From assembly GCA_018645405.1 (NCBI GenBank), contig JABGOQ010000108.1:1-42810 (forward strand): a stretch of 42,810 bases of DNA, read 5' to 3'. The notes under the pieces were generated by a model, which saw only the letters and a list, made by a program, of their open reading frames with translations, did no database searches and was not told the origin of the DNA. The stretch comes from Anaerolineae bacterium. Lineage in GTDB: Bacteria; Chloroflexota; Anaerolineae; Anaerolineales; Villigracilaceae. Below are positions 17,310 to 27,700 of the stretch, one piece after another; position 1 is the stretch's first letter; each line of letters begins with the position of its first letter. Position numbers and translations under genes: made by a program.

Positions 17310-18191
17310 TTACCTCCCTAATAATTCCATCAAAATATCGGGGCGGTCAGACATAATTCCGTCTACGCCTATATCAATAAATTTCTGAATTTCTTCACGC
17401 GTATTCGGTGTCCAAACATGGACTTGCACATTGCGATTATGCGCACCGCTTATAAATCCCGGGCGCACCACCAAAATCCCGGAGCTGCTTTCTGGGACCT
17501 GAAAAGCGACTTCAGCAGGGGAATATAATCCGCCCATAAAAATATAATTCAAAATAACAAATTTGGTGATTTCATTCCGTGCCGCGGCAGTGGCTACTTC
17601 AGGGCAAATTTGACGAAATTCAGCCATGCGCTCATCAAAAAAAGAGACGACCAAGGTTTTATTTTGCATCTTATTTTCACGAATGATTTCGCATATAGGC
17701 TGGGCAATAGAGCTTTCTGTATTTTTGATTTCTATATTGACAGGATAATCAGGGAATCTTTTATAAATCTCTTCCAGCGTTGGGATTCTAATTCCTTGCC
17801 CACGATAGGGATACGTTTCTCCCTCGTTGTCTGTCCACCAGTAGCCTGCATCCAGTTCTTTGATTTCGGCGAGCGTCATTTTTTCAACAAGACCTATCCC
17901 GTTTGTGGTGCGGTCTACATCCTTATCGTGGATGATGACAAGAACGCCATCTTTGGTGATATGGGCATCCATTTCGAGAATATCCACGCCCATTTCTGCG
18001 GCACGCTCAAAAGCAAAAAGCGTATTTCCCGGCGAAAGCAGATTCCCGCCTTGATGGGCAAAAACGATTGGATACTCATTGAAATTCTCAAAAAAGGGAT
18101 GATCAGGAGCAGAGCGAGAGCCTAGGCGCATCCCAATGAGCAGGGCGAGAAAAAGCAGCAATAAAACCCCAAAGATATTTTTCTTCTTCAT
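17310..18191 (-). CDS. Glycerophosphodiester phosphodiesterase (GDPD family), membrane-anchored
   Basis: Hydrolyses glycerophosphodiesters to glycerol-3-phosphate and an alcohol. The first ~24 residues are a signal anchor. The TIM-barrel GDPD motifs are present: catalytic H46 (in AHQGGN, where HRGG is commoner), metal ligands E73 and D75 in LEMDAH, and H88 in IIHDKDVDRTTNG. At 293 aa it is normal for the family. It lies 20 bases downstream of the GMC oxidoreductase gene; that gap is made of a dispersed repeat whose GAAGG may serve as a weak ribosome binding site. A role in lipid turnover at the envelope is likely. Confidence 0.88.
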   Translation of the reverse strand: MKKKNIFGVLLLLFLALLIGMRLGSRSAPDHPFFENFNEYPIVFAHQGGNLLSPGNTLFAFERAAEMGVDILEMDAHITKDGVLVIIHDKDVDRTTNGIGLVEKMTLAEIKELDAGYWWTDNEGETYPYRGQGIRIPTLEEIYKRFPDYPVNIEIKNTESSIAQPICEIIRENKMQNKTLVVSFFDERMAEFRQICPEVATAAARNEITKFVILNYIFMGGLYSPAEVAFQVPESSSGILVVRPGFISGAHNRNVQVHVWTPNTREEIQKFIDIGVDGIMSDRPDILMELLGR

Positions 18192-18211
18192 AAAAACTTT
18201 AAACCTTCAAC

Positions 18212-19810
18212 TTAGACCTTTGAACTCACAAGACTCATCCCATACTCTGCCAATGCCGTGATGCTTAAACTCGGGTTTACCCCCGGGTTCCCCGGCATAA
18301 TTGAGCCATCGATCACATATAAACCAGGGTAATTATGCACGCCAAAATCCAGCCCAATTACGCCCTCGCTATCATCTCGCCCAATCGGCACACCGCCCAT
18401 AAAATGTGCGGTGGTGGGGAAGTTGAACAAACCATCCGTAAACGCCGCCAACGGAATCCCGTTTGCCCGCTCTGCCAATTTCTTCACCACTTCATTCCCA
18501 ACCAGGATTTGCTTCGGGATGGGATAATTAGCATCGGGTTTTAGCACCAAACCCTTTAAAAATAGGGTAAAGATATTTCGTCCGCGCCGTACATGCGTCA
18601 AATTATCTTCAGTTTGCATGATCAGCAAAATGGTCGTGAAACGCGCCCAATTCACCACAAATTTCTCGTAAATAAAATCAATTGGGTGTCGCAAAATCTT
18701 CCCTGCCATTTTCAAGAATCGCAACCAAATTGGGTGATCGCCTTCTACAAATGGCGCGGTCATCGAACGAATAAAAGATGCCCCCTCGGCGTATTTCACT
18801 GGCTCAATGCGGGTCACTTCATCTGCCTGAAAAATGGATGTGATCGCGATGCCCTCTGAATAATTTATATCTTTGCCTCGCATCGTCACGCCCATGATAT
18901 TTTCAGAATTTGTGCGCACTTGGTCGCCTAATTTCTTGGATATTTTAGGAAGGGATCGGGATTCGTCGCGGCTTCTAAAGAGTAATTCCATTGTCCCGAG
19001 CGCGCCTGCGGAGACGATCACGTTTCGCGCGTGGACTTCGGCTTGCTTCCCTTTAATGAGCGATATCGAGGGCTGATACACGATTCGATAACGTGACCCC
19101 GTTGAATTCACGTCTGTCGCGGGCTGTATATCCACTACCTTTCTTTCAGCCATCACCTCCGCGCCATTCTTCTCGGCAAAATAGAGATAATTTTTAGTGA
19201 GCATATTTTTTGCGTTTTCTCGGCATCCCACCATACAACCGCCGCAGTGGATACATCCCGCACGGTCTGGACCCTCGCCGTCAAAATAAGGGTCAGACAC
19301 AGTTTCTCCCTCCTCGCCGAAGAAAACGCCCACATCAGTAGCGTGGAAAGATTCCGCGTAGCCCAATTCCCCTGCAATTTCTCGTAAATGTTCATCTGCC
19401 GCCCAAAGTTTGGGATTCCGCGCCACGCCCAGCATTTTGCGCGCGGTGGCGTAATGGGGGGCGAGCAGCGTCTTCCAATCAGCGAATTCTTGCCAACTGG
19501 AGCTAAAAAGTTCATCGCTTGGCTCCATCAGCACATTGGCATAGGTGAGACTGCCGCCGCCCACGCCGCTCCCGTGCAAGGCGAGGAGACCGTTCATAAA
19601 GGTCATCTCAAAGAAGCCGTGCAGGCGCAATTTGGGAAGCCAGAGAAATTTTGGCAAATTCCAATTGCTCTTCGGAAAATCTTCATCGTTGAAGCGCTTT
19701 CCGCGTTCAATGACGAGCACAGAATAGCCTTTTTCGGTCAGTCGCATAGCAGAAACAGAGCCACCGAATCCAGAGCCGATGATGATATAGTCGTAAACTT
19801 TTTCGGTCAT
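18212..19810 (-). CDS. GMC-type FAD oxidoreductase (cholesterol oxidase/ChoD-like)
   Basis: FAD-dependent alcohol or sterol-type oxidoreductase of 532 aa. The FAD-binding motif GSGFGG is at residues 12-17, and HGSGVGGGSLTYAN (79-92) is a GMC landmark. A four-cysteine motif C186-x2-C189-x2-C192-x3-C196 is spaced like a 4Fe-4S site and is shared with the ChoD-like branch. The C-terminal YVIDGSIMPGNPGVNPSLSI is the second FAD contact region. The substrate is unknown; the name cholesterol oxidase would be an over-call. GAGGT precedes the ATG. It is divergent from metF and followed by the phosphodiesterase on the same strand. Confidence 0.85.
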   Translation of the reverse strand: MTEKVYDYIIIGSGFGGSVSAMRLTEKGYSVLVIERGKRFNDEDFPKSNWNLPKFLWLPKLRLHGFFEMTFMNGLLALHGSGVGGGSLTYANVLMEPSDELFSSSWQEFADWKTLLAPHYATARKMLGVARNPKLWAADEHLREIAGELGYAESFHATDVGVFFGEEGETVSDPYFDGEGPDRAGCIHCGGCMVGCRENAKNMLTKNYLYFAEKNGAEVMAERKVVDIQPATDVNSTGSRYRIVYQPSISLIKGKQAEVHARNVIVSAGALGTMELLFRSRDESRSLPKISKKLGDQVRTNSENIMGVTMRGKDINYSEGIAITSIFQADEVTRIEPVKYAEGASFIRSMTAPFVEGDHPIWLRFLKMAGKILRHPIDFIYEKFVVNWARFTTILLIMQTEDNLTHVRRGRNIFTLFLKGLVLKPDANYPIPKQILVGNEVVKKLAERANGIPLAAFTDGLFNFPTTAHFMGGVPIGRDDSEGVIGLDFGVHNYPGLYVIDGSIMPGNPGVNPSLSITALAEYGMSLVSSKV

Positions 19811-19826
19811 TTGAAGAACCTCAAGG

Positions 19827-19854
19827 TTGTTTTTGTTTGTACAAGTATTATAAT
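19827..19854 (+). promoter_or_regulatory. Candidate metF promoter
   Basis: TTGTTT (19827-19832), a 16-base spacer and a perfect TATAAT (19849-19854), 37 bases before the metF start in the 81-base gap to the divergent GMC gene. Prediction by eye. Confidence 0.5.
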
Positions 19855-19891
19855 AGCACCGATTTTGGAATTTAAAACTTTAGAGGTTGAA

Positions 19892-20779
19892 ATGCATATT
19901 GCAAAAATTTTAGAAAAACCAGGTCTTCATTTTAGTTTTGAGTTTTTTCCACCCAAAACAAAGCAGGCTTCTGATGAACTTTTCCAGTCAATTAAAGAAT
20001 TGGCACCTATCGGTCCGGCTTATGTCAGTGTTACTTATGGAGCGGGTGGCTCAACGCGTGATCTGACTCGTGATTTGATCATGCGCGTACAAAATGAAAC
20101 AAATTTTACTGTTGTAGCCCATCTAACAACCATAGGCGCAACGCGGGGAGAACTCAGAGAGATTCTCAACCAATTTTCAGCATGCGGGATAGAGAATATC
20201 ATGGCACTACGCGGTGATCCACCCAAGGGTTCGCCGGGATTCATCCAGCCGAAAGATGGTTTTCGCTATGCAGCAGAGTTGGTCTCTTTTATAAAGAAAG
20301 ATTTTCCCCATATGGGCGTTGGCGTGGCGGGGTTTCCTGAAGGGCATCCTGAAACCCCAAATTGCTTGCAGGAAATGGATTATCTGAAAGCGAAAGTAGA
20401 TGCCGGGGCGGATTATATCTGTACTCAGCTCTTCTTCAAAAACAGCGATTTTTACGATTATAGGGAGCGTTGCGCCTTTGCGGGAATAAAGGTTCCGATC
20501 ATTGCGGGAATTATGCCTATTATTTCGCGACGCGGTATGAGGCGTATCGCCGAGTTGGCATTGGGATCACGTATCCCTGCCAAATTACAGCGGGCAGTTT
20601 CGCGTGCTCACGATGCTGATGCGGTTGCAAAGGTCGGCATCCACTGGGCGACACAGCAAGTCTTTGGTTTATTTGATCGTGACGTGGCCGGGATTCATTT
20701 TTATACCCTCAATCAATCGAAACCTACTTTGAAGATTTACGATGCATTGGGAATCAAGTCAGAGAATAAGCCAAAATAG
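19892..20779 (+). CDS. metF: Stand-alone 5,10-methylenetetrahydrofolate reductase
   Basis: Reduces methylene-H4folate to methyl-H4folate; FAD-dependent TIM barrel. Landmarks: HFSFEFFPPKT at residues 13-23, the YVSVTYGAGGSTR segment, ALRGDPP, and AGADYICTQLFF. At 295 aa it matches bacterial MetF. The frame is open much further upstream (to 19388) but that part lies antisense to the GMC gene. The ATG at 19892 has AGAGGT 7 bases before it and a promoter at 19827-19854. The same window has a second MetF domain fused to MetV at 33067, so this copy may serve methionine synthesis while the fusion serves acetogenesis; that split is inference. Confidence 0.93.
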   Translation: MHIAKILEKPGLHFSFEFFPPKTKQASDELFQSIKELAPIGPAYVSVTYGAGGSTRDLTRDLIMRVQNETNFTVVAHLTTIGATRGELREILNQFSACGIENIMALRGDPPKGSPGFIQPKDGFRYAAELVSFIKKDFPHMGVGVAGFPEGHPETPNCLQEMDYLKAKVDAGADYICTQLFFKNSDFYDYRERCAFAGIKVPIIAGIMPIISRRGMRRIAELALGSRIPAKLQRAVSRAHDADAVAKVGIHWATQQVFGLFDRDVAGIHFYTLNQSKPTLKIYDALGIKSENKPK

Positions 20780-20803
20780 TTCTTAGCATTCTTCTTAAAC
20801 AAT

Positions 20804-20836
20804 AGAAACTCGATTTTTTAGAAAAACCGAGTTTCT
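20804..20836. terminator. Probable terminator between metF and the DUF166 gene
   Basis: AGAAACTCG (20804-20812) pairs with CGAGTTTCT (20828-20836), and inner TTTTT/AAAAA stretches lengthen the stem. The T-run after it is short, so confidence is moderate. It sits between convergent genes. Confidence 0.55.
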
Positions 20837-20860
20837 TGGTGTCTTAAATCTAGCAGTCTT

Positions 20861-21628
20861 TTACGTCGAACTCTTTTTTCCCGGGGTTATATATTTCGTC
20901 TCTATAAAAGGTTTAACCTGCTCCATTATATTATCCACGATCAAATGCCCCGATTCATGCATCAATGTATCGTGGTTGAAATCGTCCAATTTTGTCATGC
21001 TGGCCAAGCAAGGGAAATGATGATGAAGCAAGCCGGCTTTTTCTTCTGTTTCATCTGCAGATAAACCGACAATCCCATCTGCAACATGGCGCGCGCATCC
21101 GCAAACGGCATCGCGATTTACTTTGGCGGAGATGATTTTTTTAGTTTCGGGGTCTACTTCAACATCTAAATCAGGCAAACCGAAATAGCGTGCGAATTCA
21201 GTGATCTCGGCGCTCTCGTACGACAGCCTGTCTTTGCGGGTGATACCATAATCGTGCTCGGTGAGTGAGCAGAGGGGTTTTGGGGTGGCACAGGCTACAT
21301 CCATTTTTTCGAGCCAGCCACGTAGCTGACGGGCTAATCCGCGCGGCAGCCAAGTCTCATTATCTATAGCAGCGATTACAGCTTTTGCTCCGTTTAATTC
21401 TGCGATTTCGGGCAGCAACTCTGCTACGCCTTTAATTTCTGCGAAGGAGAGGATCAAATCTGCGGGTGCAAAGCTTTCGGGAATATATTCTTCGGGGTAA
21501 TCAATCACTGGGGGCAGTACAGTTGGCGCTTGCCAGATTTCAATTTCCCATGAGGCTGGTTTATGCGCTTCGATATTTTTAACATGGCGTTTGCCGTATT
21601 CACCGGAGATGATTGCTAGAATTTTCAT
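20861..21628 (-). CDS. DUF166 family protein
   Basis: 255 aa soluble protein. The opening MKILAIISGEYGKRHVKNI, a central Asp/Glu-rich stretch and the motif CGCARHVADGIVG with a following HHHFPCLASM block match my memory of DUF166, a family known mostly from methanogens and acetogens and sometimes labelled putative thymidylate synthase. The clustered Cys and His (CGC, HHHFPC) suggest metal or Fe-S binding. Its reaction is not established. It is divergent from the Wood-Ljungdahl cluster, with one copy of the structured repeat starting 19 bases before its ATG. AGAGGA supports the start. The label rests on recall, not on a search. Confidence 0.7.
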   Translation of the reverse strand: MKILAIISGEYGKRHVKNIEAHKPASWEIEIWQAPTVLPPVIDYPEEYIPESFAPADLILSFAEIKGVAELLPEIAELNGAKAVIAAIDNETWLPRGLARQLRGWLEKMDVACATPKPLCSLTEHDYGITRKDRLSYESAEITEFARYFGLPDLDVEVDPETKKIISAKVNRDAVCGCARHVADGIVGLSADETEEKAGLLHHHFPCLASMTKLDDFNHDTLMHESGHLIVDNIMEQVKPFIETKYITPGKKSST

Positions 21629-21646
21629 TTTTTCCTCTTGTTGACA

Positions 21647-21897
21647 CAGACCCGAAAGGTTTGATTAAGACGTATTTCTTATAAGATGACTTTGAAGAGA
21701 TAGATTTTGGTTTGACTATAGCGTGTTTGAAACCTTTTGGGTCTGCTAGGGTGGATGCAGTGCTCGCTTCGCACGTGATTTGGGCTGGGGTGCCGCACCC
21801 AAGCAGATTCGTGAAGTGAGCAGAAAAAAGTACAGGTCACAGAGATGTTGATGAGCATCACTCAAGTTGAGGTCAAGTGCGATTCGGTTTTTCATCT
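21647..21897. repeat. Composite structured repeat, copy 1
   Basis: Module A: 16-base inverted ends CAGACCCGAAAGGTTT (21647-21662) and AAACCTTTTGGGTCTG (21730-21745) around 67 bases that include TTATAAGATGACTTTGAAG. Module B (21763-21820): an outer stem CTCGCTT/AAGTGAG plus CACG/CGTG, enclosing the hairpin GGGTG-CCG-CACCC. A tail (to ~21897) ends in TGCGATTCGGTTTTTCATC. The same order and much of the sequence recur at 31809-32059. It lies in the divergent gap upstream of the acetyl-CoA synthase cluster. Confidence 0.75.
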
Positions 21898-22302
21898 ACA
21901 AAATAATTAAAAATGCTTTTTATAATCTGATGAAAAATTGTATCATATAGCAATCCTAGCATCTGTAAAACTCCAATTTTAACCACAAAAAACCTAATGA
22001 CAAATATCCAACTTCTTGATGACAGTAAATACTAACAGAATAAGAAAGCATCTTTTATACTTTACGCTAGCTCTAGGGGTGTCTCTTTTAAATTTGTCTG
22101 ATCAACTTTGTAGCCTTTGTGCGGAAGTTAAGGTTTGAAATGAATTTATATAATAGTGTAGAAAATAAAATTTTTGACAGCTCTTTTTTGAGAATGCTTG
22201 TGTTTTGAGTAGCAGGATTTGTGTTGAATATCACGCAAATTCTGTTTTTTTTGCCCATAAAAATTGTACTAAGAAAAACAAATTGCAAGGAGGAGAAAGC
22301 CC
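21898..22302 (+). promoter_or_regulatory. Leader region of the Wood-Ljungdahl cluster
   Basis: AT-rich, no gene seen. A perfect TTGACA (22174-22179) has no matching -10 at normal distance. TTGTGTTGAATATCACGCAA (22219-22238) is an imperfect CRP/FNR-family-like palindrome (TGTG-N8-CACG), 65 bases before the first ATG. AGGAGGAG precedes that ATG. Confidence 0.35.
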
Positions 22303-22695
22303 ATGACCGTAATAACCCTTGAACTACCGGCAATGTATGGTGATCACCATGTTGTCGAGGTTAAGCGACTTCTGATGGATTTGGAAGGCGTGGATGATGT
22401 ATATGCCAGCAGTGGATTTCACGCGGCTGAAATCACCTACAATGCCAAAAAGGTGACGAAGAAGGATATTGTCGCCAAGCTGGATGAATCTGGCTATATT
22501 GGCGAATTGTTCATCCCTCAAGAGATGGAAATTCCTGTAAATGAAAGAAATAGTGTTCAGGATACTTATTATCGCCACACAGAAGCCTACGACCAGACTG
22601 GTGGCGTTGTCAGTTTTGAGCAGAAGGTTGGGCATGAGGGGCGTGTGCTTTGGCCCTGCCCCGGCGCAAAGCCAATGACCAGTATGGAGGAGTAA
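22303..22695 (+). CDS. HMA-like ferredoxin-fold protein without CxxC, in the CODH operon
   Basis: 130 aa. Residues 1-70 follow the heavy-metal-associated (HMA) pattern: a beta strand TVITLELPA, a helix with VKRLLMDLEGVDDV, then AEITYNAKKVTKKDIVAKLDESGY. The metal loop, normally MxCxxC, reads MYGDHH, so H15 and H16 stand where the Cys would be. The C-terminal 60 residues are polar and unrecognised. It is the first gene of the cluster, with AGGAGGAG before the ATG, and ends two bases before the CO dehydrogenase start. A role in handling nickel or in partner binding for CODH/ACS is inference from position. Confidence 0.75.
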   Translation: MTVITLELPAMYGDHHVVEVKRLLMDLEGVDDVYASSGFHAAEITYNAKKVTKKDIVAKLDESGYIGELFIPQEMEIPVNERNSVQDTYYRHTEAYDQTGGVVSFEQKVGHEGRVLWPCPGAKPMTSMEE

Positions 22696-22697
22696 TT

Positions 22698-24713
22698 ATG
22701 GCTAAAAAAAGACGAACCCCCGAAGAAGCGAGTATTGATAGCTCTACGCAAGAAATGTTAGTTCTTGCGGAAGGTTTAGGCATTGGTACTGCTTTTACCC
22801 GTGCAGATGATATGGCGGCTTGCCCAATTGGTGCTGATGGCTTATGTTGCAAAATTTGTAGCATGGGACCGTGCAGAATTACCAAAGATGGGCAAACCGG
22901 CGTTTGTGGCGCAACTGTAGACACTATTCAGGCACGCAACTTGGTTAGAGCAATTTCTGCTGGAGCCGCTGCGCACTCTGATCATGGGCGCGATATGGCG
23001 TTTACACTCAAAGCAGTGGCAAATGACGAAACAGAGGGCTATGCTATTCGTGATATTGCTAAATTGCGCACAACTGCCGCGATTTATGATATTCCTATTG
23101 AAGATCGTGCGCCAAAAGAAATCGCGAATGATTTGGCAGACCTATATATTGCCCAATTTGGTCAACAGAAAGGTGAGCTTGCGCTCGTAAAGCGCGCCAC
23201 AAAAAAACGCCAGAAACTCTGGAAAGAAAAAGGCGTTACGCCGCGTGGTATTGACCGAGAAGTAGTCGAGGCTTTACACCGCACCCATATCGGTGATGAC
23301 CAAGATGCAGAGCATTTGATGCAACACGCTATCCGCACCGCATTAGCGGATGGATGGGGTGGTAGCATGATCGGTACTGATGTTTCGGATATTCTTTTCG
23401 GCACACCAGCACCAGTTTTAGGGCAGGCTAATCTTGGTGTTTTGAGAGAAGATATGGTTAACGTGGTTGTTCACGGACATGAACCAACCCTGAGCGAAAT
23501 GATTGTTGCCGCTTCCCAGACCCCGGAAATTATTGAATATGCCAAAGAAGCTGGGGCGCAAGGTGTTCAGCTTTCAGGCATTTGTTGTACAGCGAACGAA
23601 ATTTTGATGCGACAGGGTATTCCCGCTGCAGGAAACTTTTTACAACAGGAATTAGCGATCCTGACCGGCGCAGTTGAAGCGATGGTCGTGGATGTGCAAT
23701 GCATTATGCAGGCATTGGTTGGTTTGGCAGATAATTTCCATACGGATATTATCACCACCTCAAAGAAAGTTAAAATCAAAGGGGCGACACATATAGAATT
23801 CAACGAACATAAAGCCCTAACTATTGCCAAAGATATTTTGCGCCATGCGATTGATAATTTCAAAAATCGTGGCAAAGTGCATATTCCCGATGACCGCACA
23901 GATTTGGTGCCGGGTTTCTCTCATGAATATATAAACTATATGTTGGGTGGCTCTTATCGAGCTTCCTTCCGCCCATTGAATGATGCGGTCATGTCTGGAC
24001 GAATTCGCGGTATCGCTGCTGTGGTGGGATGCAATAATCCCCGCAGTCAGCACGACCAATTGCACACCTACGTCACCAAAGAATTGCTCAAGCAAGATGT
24101 GCTCGTCGTTGAAACGGGATGTGGTTCTATCGCCTGTGCCAAAGAGGGATTATTACTTGGCGAAGCAGGCTTGGATCAGGTTGGTCCTGGATTAAGAGAA
24201 ATCTGCGAGACCATCGGCATCCCGCCTGTTTTACACATGGGTTCCTGCGTGGATAATACCCGGATCTTGACTGTGCTAACTCAGATTGCCCAAGAGGGTG
24301 GTTTGGGTGAAGACGTGGAAGAAATCCCTGCCGTTGGCTTAGCTCCTGAATGGATGAGTGAAAAAGCACTCTCCATCGGCACTTATTGTGTTGCTTCGGG
24401 CGCGTATGTTATTTTCGGTGGTTCTTCGCCTGTGAGCGGAAAACCCACTCGGGTTCCCGATAGCGATTTGGTTACTCGAATCATCAGCGAAGGCTGGGAA
24501 GAAGATTACGGAGGCAAGTTGGAATTCATCCCCGACGCTGACGATATGATCCAAGCCACGCTAGAGCATATTGATAAAAAACGAGCAGATTTAGGTCTGC
24601 CCGAATATGACCCCGATAAATACGGTCAAAGCGGTGACGCTCGTATGACTGAATTAGAGAGTCTCCCACTTGCAGAACGCCGAGAATCAATCTACGGCGT
24701 AGCAGCAGATTAG
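22698..24713 (+). CDS. acsA: Ni-dependent CO dehydrogenase catalytic subunit
   Basis: Interconverts CO2 and CO and feeds CO to acetyl-CoA synthase. Cluster ligands are all visible: C42 and C50 (D cluster), C51/C54/C59/C70 (B cluster), and for the NiFe4S4 C cluster H261, C297, C335, C445, C475 and C517. 671 aa, close to the Moorella enzyme. The start at 22698 is chosen over 22650 because GGAGG lies upstream of it and it follows the previous stop directly. It is followed 11 bases later by the ACS fusion gene, with GGAGGAG. Could also be named cooS; the operon context favours the acs function. Confidence 0.96.
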   Translation: MAKKRRTPEEASIDSSTQEMLVLAEGLGIGTAFTRADDMAACPIGADGLCCKICSMGPCRITKDGQTGVCGATVDTIQARNLVRAISAGAAAHSDHGRDMAFTLKAVANDETEGYAIRDIAKLRTTAAIYDIPIEDRAPKEIANDLADLYIAQFGQQKGELALVKRATKKRQKLWKEKGVTPRGIDREVVEALHRTHIGDDQDAEHLMQHAIRTALADGWGGSMIGTDVSDILFGTPAPVLGQANLGVLREDMVNVVVHGHEPTLSEMIVAASQTPEIIEYAKEAGAQGVQLSGICCTANEILMRQGIPAAGNFLQQELAILTGAVEAMVVDVQCIMQALVGLADNFHTDIITTSKKVKIKGATHIEFNEHKALTIAKDILRHAIDNFKNRGKVHIPDDRTDLVPGFSHEYINYMLGGSYRASFRPLNDAVMSGRIRGIAAVVGCNNPRSQHDQLHTYVTKELLKQDVLVVETGCGSIACAKEGLLLGEAGLDQVGPGLREICETIGIPPVLHMGSCVDNTRILTVLTQIAQEGGLGEDVEEIPAVGLAPEWMSEKALSIGTYCVASGAYVIFGGSSPVSGKPTRVPDSDLVTRIISEGWEEDYGGKLEFIPDADDMIQATLEHIDKKRADLGLPEYDPDKYGQSGDARMTELESLPLAERRESIYGVAAD

Positions 24714-24724
24714 GAGGAGAAAAA

Positions 24725-27700
24725 ATGTCAAAATATATTGCAACTCGCGCTATGCGCGGAGCTAACGCTCTTGTTATTGAAGCGGAATTAATGCTTCAAA
24801 GAGTACTTAAAGAAAAAGGTGCTGAGACGGTTGTAGAATTCCCCAATACAGCCTATTTCTTGCCGACCATCTACGCAATGACAGGGATGAAAGTAGAGAA
24901 TTTAGGGCAACTGGATGCAGCGTTAAACCACGCTCGCTCCCTTTTGCACCCTGTACCAGCTGAGAATCATTGGACTCCCTATCTCGGCGAAACCTTGGAT
25001 AGCGGTATGGCAACTTTATTAGCGGCTGAAGTAATTGAAGCGATTCGCTTTGTCTATGGCTTACAACCCGAACCTTTCCCCGGGCTTGATTTGGTCGGCA
25101 GCACCGCTTATCCTCACCTGAATGGGGATGGCGGATATCTTAATGGTCCCATTGACGATATTCAATTGCGCTCTTGGGGCATCCAACTCGTAGATGGTCG
25201 TATGCCCGGCTTCGCCGCCATTGTCGGCGCGGCGAAAGATAATAAAACAGCCGTCAAAATTGTACGCGAACTCCAACAGCGTAATATCTTGGTCTTCCTT
25301 TCTGGCAATGTGAATGGTCGCAGTATTATCCATCAACTCCAAGAAGAAGGCGTTGATCTCGGCTACGATACCTATACAATCCCCTTCGGCACCGATACGA
25401 TTAGTGCCATCTACGCTTTAGGCTTTGCCGCTCGTTCAGCCCTAACCTTCGGCGGCATTGACGCTGGTCAGGCACGAGATATTTTGCTCTACAACAAGAA
25501 GCGTGTATTCGCCTTCGTCCTTGCTTTAGGCGAAGTCGATGATCTGAAATACGCCGCAGCCGCTGGTGCAATCAACTTTGGCTTCCCCGTTATCGCAGAT
25601 ACCGTCATCCCCGAAATTTTGCCAACTGGCGTAACCGATTATGAACATGTCATCTCCATGCCTTTTGATGAAATTGAAGGCGCAGATGATGAAGAACGTG
25701 CCGAGCGTTTGGTACAGAAATGTATAGAAGTGCGCGGCGTAAAAATCAAGATGACCGAAGTGCCGGTCCCCATTCCTTACGGCTCTGCCTTTGAAGGCGA
25801 AGTTGTCCGTAAAAATGATATGCGGGTTGAGTTTGGTGGCAAATACTCACGCTGTTTCGAGTTCTTGCAAATGAAAGATATGGATGAAGTCACCGATGGC
25901 GTTGTGCAAATTGTTGGTCCTAATTTTGATGATGTCAAAGATAAAGGAGCGATGGATTTAGGTATCGTTGTCGACGTTGCCGGACGCAAATTACAGGAAG
26001 ATTTTGAACCTGTTCTCGAACGTCAAATCCACTATTTCATCAATGGCGGTTCGGGGTTACAGCATATCGGTCAACGTGACATCACATGGCTCCGCATTTC
26101 TCAGGAAGCCGTAGACAAAGGCTTCACGCTTGAGCATTTCGGCAGTATTTTGCACGCTCGTCTACATGCCGAGTTCGGGGCTATCGTTGATAAAGTAAGA
26201 GTCACGCTCTATACAAATCCCGATGATGTTACCGAATGGCTCGCAAAAGCTCGCGAAGCCTATGATTATCGCAATAAGCGCCTCGAAGACCTCACAGATT
26301 CTGCTGTAGATGATTTCTACTCCTGCACCCTCTGTCAATCCTTTGCCCCCGATCACGTCTGCATCGTCAGCCCCGAAAGGCTCGGTCTCTGCGGTGCATA
26401 TAATTGGCTGGACTGCAAAGCCTCCTACAGCATCAACCCCACCGGTCCCAACCAGCCCATTCCGCTCGGCAAAATTATCGATCCCGAAATTGGCTACTGG
26501 TCTGGCACCCTCGATTATGCTAAAGTCGGCTCTCATGGCGCGATTCAAGACATCTCCATGTATTCCATCATGGAAAACCCCATGACGGCTTGTGGTTGTT
26601 TCGAATGTATTGTCATGTATATCCCCGAAGTCGAAGGTGTCTTTATCGTCAGTCGAGAAGATACTGGTATGACTCCAATGGGCATGAAATTCTCCACGCT
26701 GGCGGGTATCGCTGGCGGCGGTATGCAAACGCCTGGCGTTATGGGTATCGGCAAGTTTTATCTCATCAGTCCCAAATTTATCTCAGCGGACGGCGGTTTC
26801 AAACGTGTTGTTTGGATGAGTGCAAATCTCAAAGAGAGTATGTCGGCTGAGTTCCAAGCCGTTGCAGAGCGTGAAGGCACCCCCGATCTGATTGACCGCA
26901 TCGCTGATAGCAAATCCGTCACCACCGTTGAAGAATTGGTCGAATGGGTCAAAGAGAAAGATCATCCCGTTTTGGATATGGGACCGATGGTTGCAGAATC
27001 TGCTCGTGTGGATGATGCGGACGACATCGTAGCTCAGGCAGAAGAAGTTATCGAAAAAGCGGATGAGAAAAAGGCAGTTGTGGAAGATGAAAAGCCGGAT
27101 CGCCCGCCTGTGGACGTGGTTGCCCCCAAAGAACCTGATTCTGCGCCTGTAGCACCTCCTGCCCCCGTTGCCTCCACACCCATAGCAGATGGCTCGCTCG
27201 AGCAACGTGTGGACAAGCTGGAGCGTTCAGTCAAGACTCTAATTGGCTCCCTAGTTGGCGCATTGGCAGAATTGGGCGATGTGGATATGGCGCAAGTGCC
27301 AATCCCGCAGACAAAAGTGTCCACGCCCTCACCAAGCCAAATACAAGAGCGTGCCGCCGAAGTCCTTCCAGAAATTGTCTCCCTGCCTCCAGATAAAAAA
27401 TGGCTGGCAGAAGGCACGCAGACGGATATCGTCAAAGAAAATTGGACAGGCTCTGTGCGTGAAGTAACGATTGGCGCAACATCCGCAGATGGCGGAACTC
27501 GCACCAGCGTTGTCAAAGTCGGTGGTGAAACCGCGATGCCCTTTATGGATTTTGAAGGTGCAACGCCCAACAAACCCGTTCTCGCCATTGAAATCAAAGA
27601 TCGTAGACCCGATGAATGGTCAGAATTATTGCTCAAAGAATGGGGCGACGCGCTAAACGACCCCGGTGATTGGGCAAAAGCGGCAGAAGAAGCTGGTGCA

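Noticed and set aside
19388-19891. Long N-terminal extension of metF
   Set aside because: Overlaps the GMC gene on the other strand, has no MetF similarity, and the ATG at 19892 has its own ribosome binding site and promoter.
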